18,417 nt of DNA. It comes from Acanthamoeba lenticulata (Eukaryota; Discosea; Longamoebia; Acanthamoebidae). Below are positions 16,536 through 18,417 of the stretch, in pieces. The stretch lies in NCBI GenBank assembly GCA_002179805.1, contig NAVB01004638.1, positions 1-18,417 of the forward strand, given 5' to 3'. The translations under genes and the position numbers were made by a program. Numbering within the stretch: the stretch's first letter is position 1; each line of letters starts with the position of its first letter. The notes under the pieces were generated by a model. The model made no database searches and was not told the origin of the DNA. It saw nothing but the letters and a program-made list of their open reading frames with translations.

Positions 16536-18417
16536 ATGGACAAGTTTCTTCGCCATCTCTTTGATCTCTCACCAACTACGCCCCACGCCATTCTAAGCAA
16601 TGAGCTAAGGTACCTTTCTGTCCCTGGTGCCACGCTCTTCGCACAAAGATCTGACTCTGCCCCTCTAGTGGCCGGAGCTATCCGATGGGCCTGCGCAACC
16701 TGCAGGAGCTGCTCCAGAAGCGCATCAGTGAGATCGAGAGGCGGGAAGCCAAGGCCCGCGGCGCCGCAGAGGTGGATACAAACGTGGGCAGGCTGGGACC
16801 CAGGGTTGTCAAATTGGACCGCAAGAGTTCGTGTGGTGTGTGCCACTTCACCAGCAATGGACTTGAGGTATGCCTTTTCCACTTAGGAAGCCTGCTTCCT
16901 CGGCTGTTAAAGCTTCTGACGAGGTTTGTATGCATAGGTGGAGAGCCACAGTAACTTCGCCAGCGCACGCGCCAATGCTTGTGTCTACGGTGGCAAGTGG
17001 ATGTTTGAGGTTGTGCTTGGCACCGCGGGTATCCAGCAGCTCGGGTGGTCCACCCTCTCGTGCCACTTCTCCAATGAGAATGGCGTCGGTGATTCGCGTG
17101 ACTCGTATGCCTACGACGGCGCGCGTGTCAAGAAGTGGACCAACACCAAGCCTCAGGCTTATGGTCAGCATTGGCTGCCTGGAGACGTCATCGGCGTGTG
17201 CATCGAACTGCCGCCAGTGCCAAGCGACGAGGCCAGTAGCGCGACGTTGACGTCAACCACATCTACCGAGGCAGCCGAGAAAGGGCAAGAGTCGCAGGAG
17301 TCGCTGGGAGCTGCAGACGAGATGCCCCGCGTAGAGACACATGAAGATAATGGAAATGAAGTTGAGCAGGGCGATGAGGAAGAGGAAGAGTACGATGAAG
17401 AACTCCACGGCATGATCAGCTTCTACAGAAACGGCACCCCTCTCGGTCCAGCTTTCCGTGAGGTGCGCACCGGCCCTGGCTTTGCCTACTTCCCGACGAT
17501 CTCTGTCTCCTACCGGGAGAAATCGCTTCTCAACTTTGGCTCGACCCCCTTTTACTTCCCTGTGCCTGGGTACTTCTTCTCTTCTTATTCATTAGCCCAT
17601 CGCTGAGTTTCGCAAGGTCCAGCTTGAACTTATAAGCTTTTACATCCGCTGTACAGCTTCCAGCCGATTCAGCCGCCACCGGACTCAGCCAGACTTCATA
17701 GGGCCAATTACCTGCTCGAGTGCCTTGAGAGGCTCATTTGTCACACCGTCAGCGCGTCACTTTCTACGTCCTCTTCTTCATCGTCGTCGTCGCCCACGCG
17801 CTCGCCTTCTCTCTATCAGTTTGTGCTCCCGCAAGAGGATGTCGTCATCCTGGCCGCCAAGATCTTGGAGAACCTAGTCGATTGTCTGACCGACGAATTC
17901 ATCATCGGAGCGTCCTTCGTCCCTTTCCTCATCCGCCTCCTTGAAGAAGACACCACGACGCATGACAACGCCAGCGGCCATCCGGTCAACATCCAGTACA
18001 ACGGTGAAAAAGCCATCGCCAAGTTGCTCGATCTCATGACGCTCTGCCTTGAGGTATGATTGTGTCCGCCTGTAGTGTTTCGCTCATTGGTGCTTATTTC
18101 TTTGTTTGGCTTGGATGGCACAGCCGTTCGAGTTTGTACCATGCATCGACGCTACTCTCCACTATTTGACGGTGAAGGCGCGTTGTGAACTGCCGGGCGG
18201 CTTTGAGCATTTGCCCAAGGACTCGAGCGAGGTCAAGTCATCCAAGGGTACAGCATACGTCCTGCTTGGCCTCGCCACCAGGCTACTGGGTAGTGTTCTC
18301 GAGTCCTGACTTCCTTTCCTCCTTTATAGGTCCTTACGCCAAGTGGATGCCGAGCGAATACCTGCAAAGCATGAGGCTCCTCGTGAACCTGCTCAAGTCT
18401 TCACACGTGATGAACGT
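16536..18417 (+). CDS. RNF123: RNF123/KPC1-like SPRY-domain protein, C-terminal part off the window
   Basis: Human RNF123 (KPC1) is a RING ubiquitin ligase with an N-terminal SPRY domain (established). Exons: 16536-16609, 16669-16867, 16938-17569, 17657-18053, 18124-18247, 18330->18417, all in phase, giving 504 residues to the window edge. A helical N-terminus (LQELLQKRISEIERREAKA) leads into GRLGPRVVKLDR and the SPRY core: ESHSNFASARANACVYGGKW, QQLGWSTLSCHF, GVGDSRDSYAYDGARVKKW, GQHWLPGDVIG, then ISFYRNGTPLGPAF, FAYFPTISVS and LLNFGSTPFYFPVPGF. Between GDVIGVCIEL and MISFYRNG lies an acidic insert of about 67 residues (183-249, including EQGDEEEEEYDEEL) that human RNF123 lacks. After the SPRY come QPIQPPPDSARLHR, a Ser run (about 334-346) and helical repeats. 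The RING, expected far downstream, is not in view, so ligase activity is inferred. Start chosen at the first ATG after the last upstream break in phase. Confidence 0.9.

Noticed and set aside
1..18417. CRISPR array, prophage, transposase or bacterial operon
   Set aside because: No regularly spaced repeats, no mobile-element genes and no ribosome-binding-site architecture. All well-supported protein genes are eukaryotic in type.

Overview
The window reads as nuclear DNA of a free-living amoeba, most likely Acanthamoeba or a close relative. Genes are packed on both strands and cut by many short introns (mostly about 55-110 nt, GT-AG). Exons are GC-rich and introns and spacers are T/A-rich. The proteins are eukaryotic, including an SH2-domain kinase of the amoebozoan Shk type. 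The organism call is inference from gene style and content, not from a database match. Exon limits below were worked out by hand from reading phase, splice signals and remembered family motifs.

Layout, left to right. (1) <1-2242, minus: TRMT11-like tRNA guanosine-N2 methyltransferase, 3' end outside the window. (2) 2404-2936, plus: small PDRG1-like, prefoldin-type protein, divergent from gene 1. (3) 3060-6870, plus: 20-exon SPATA20-like protein (thioredoxin-fold DUF255 plus a glycosidase-like helical part) with an Arg-rich N-terminus. (4) 6871-7718: long spacer with three stacked hairpins, further palindromes and a TATA box. (5) 7719-8987, plus: intronless secreted parallel beta-helix protein. 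(6) 9078-11476, minus: TKL-type kinase with a C-terminal SH2 domain (Shk-like). (7) 11562-12247, plus: an ankyrin-type fragment running into a Ser/Pro-rich reading frame of uncertain start. (8) 12612-13164, plus: small secreted orphan protein behind a strong TATA box and a perfect inverted repeat. (9) 13383-13453: tRNA-Gly(GCC), with a partial copy 82 bp upstream. (10) 13505-16100, minus: RFT1-like multi-pass ER membrane protein, 13 exons. (11) 16536->18417, plus: RNF123/KPC1-like SPRY protein, C-terminal part including any RING outside the window.

The genes do not form a pathway. Five are conserved housekeeping or signalling genes (tRNA modification, prefoldin-type chaperone, SPATA20, N-glycosylation, ubiquitin ligase), with no clear TATA box seen. 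Two predicted secreted proteins have clear TATA boxes close to the start and few or no introns, which suggests a regulated class such as surface or wall proteins.

I found no convincing undescribed multi-gene system. The most useful leads are: the hairpin cluster at 7099-7182; the inverted repeat abutting the TATA box at 12541-12577; four consecutive stop-free introns with lengths divisible by 3 in the kinase; three introns that appear to need GC donors; an acidic insert of about 67 residues inside the SPRY domain; and the contracted ankyrin fragment.
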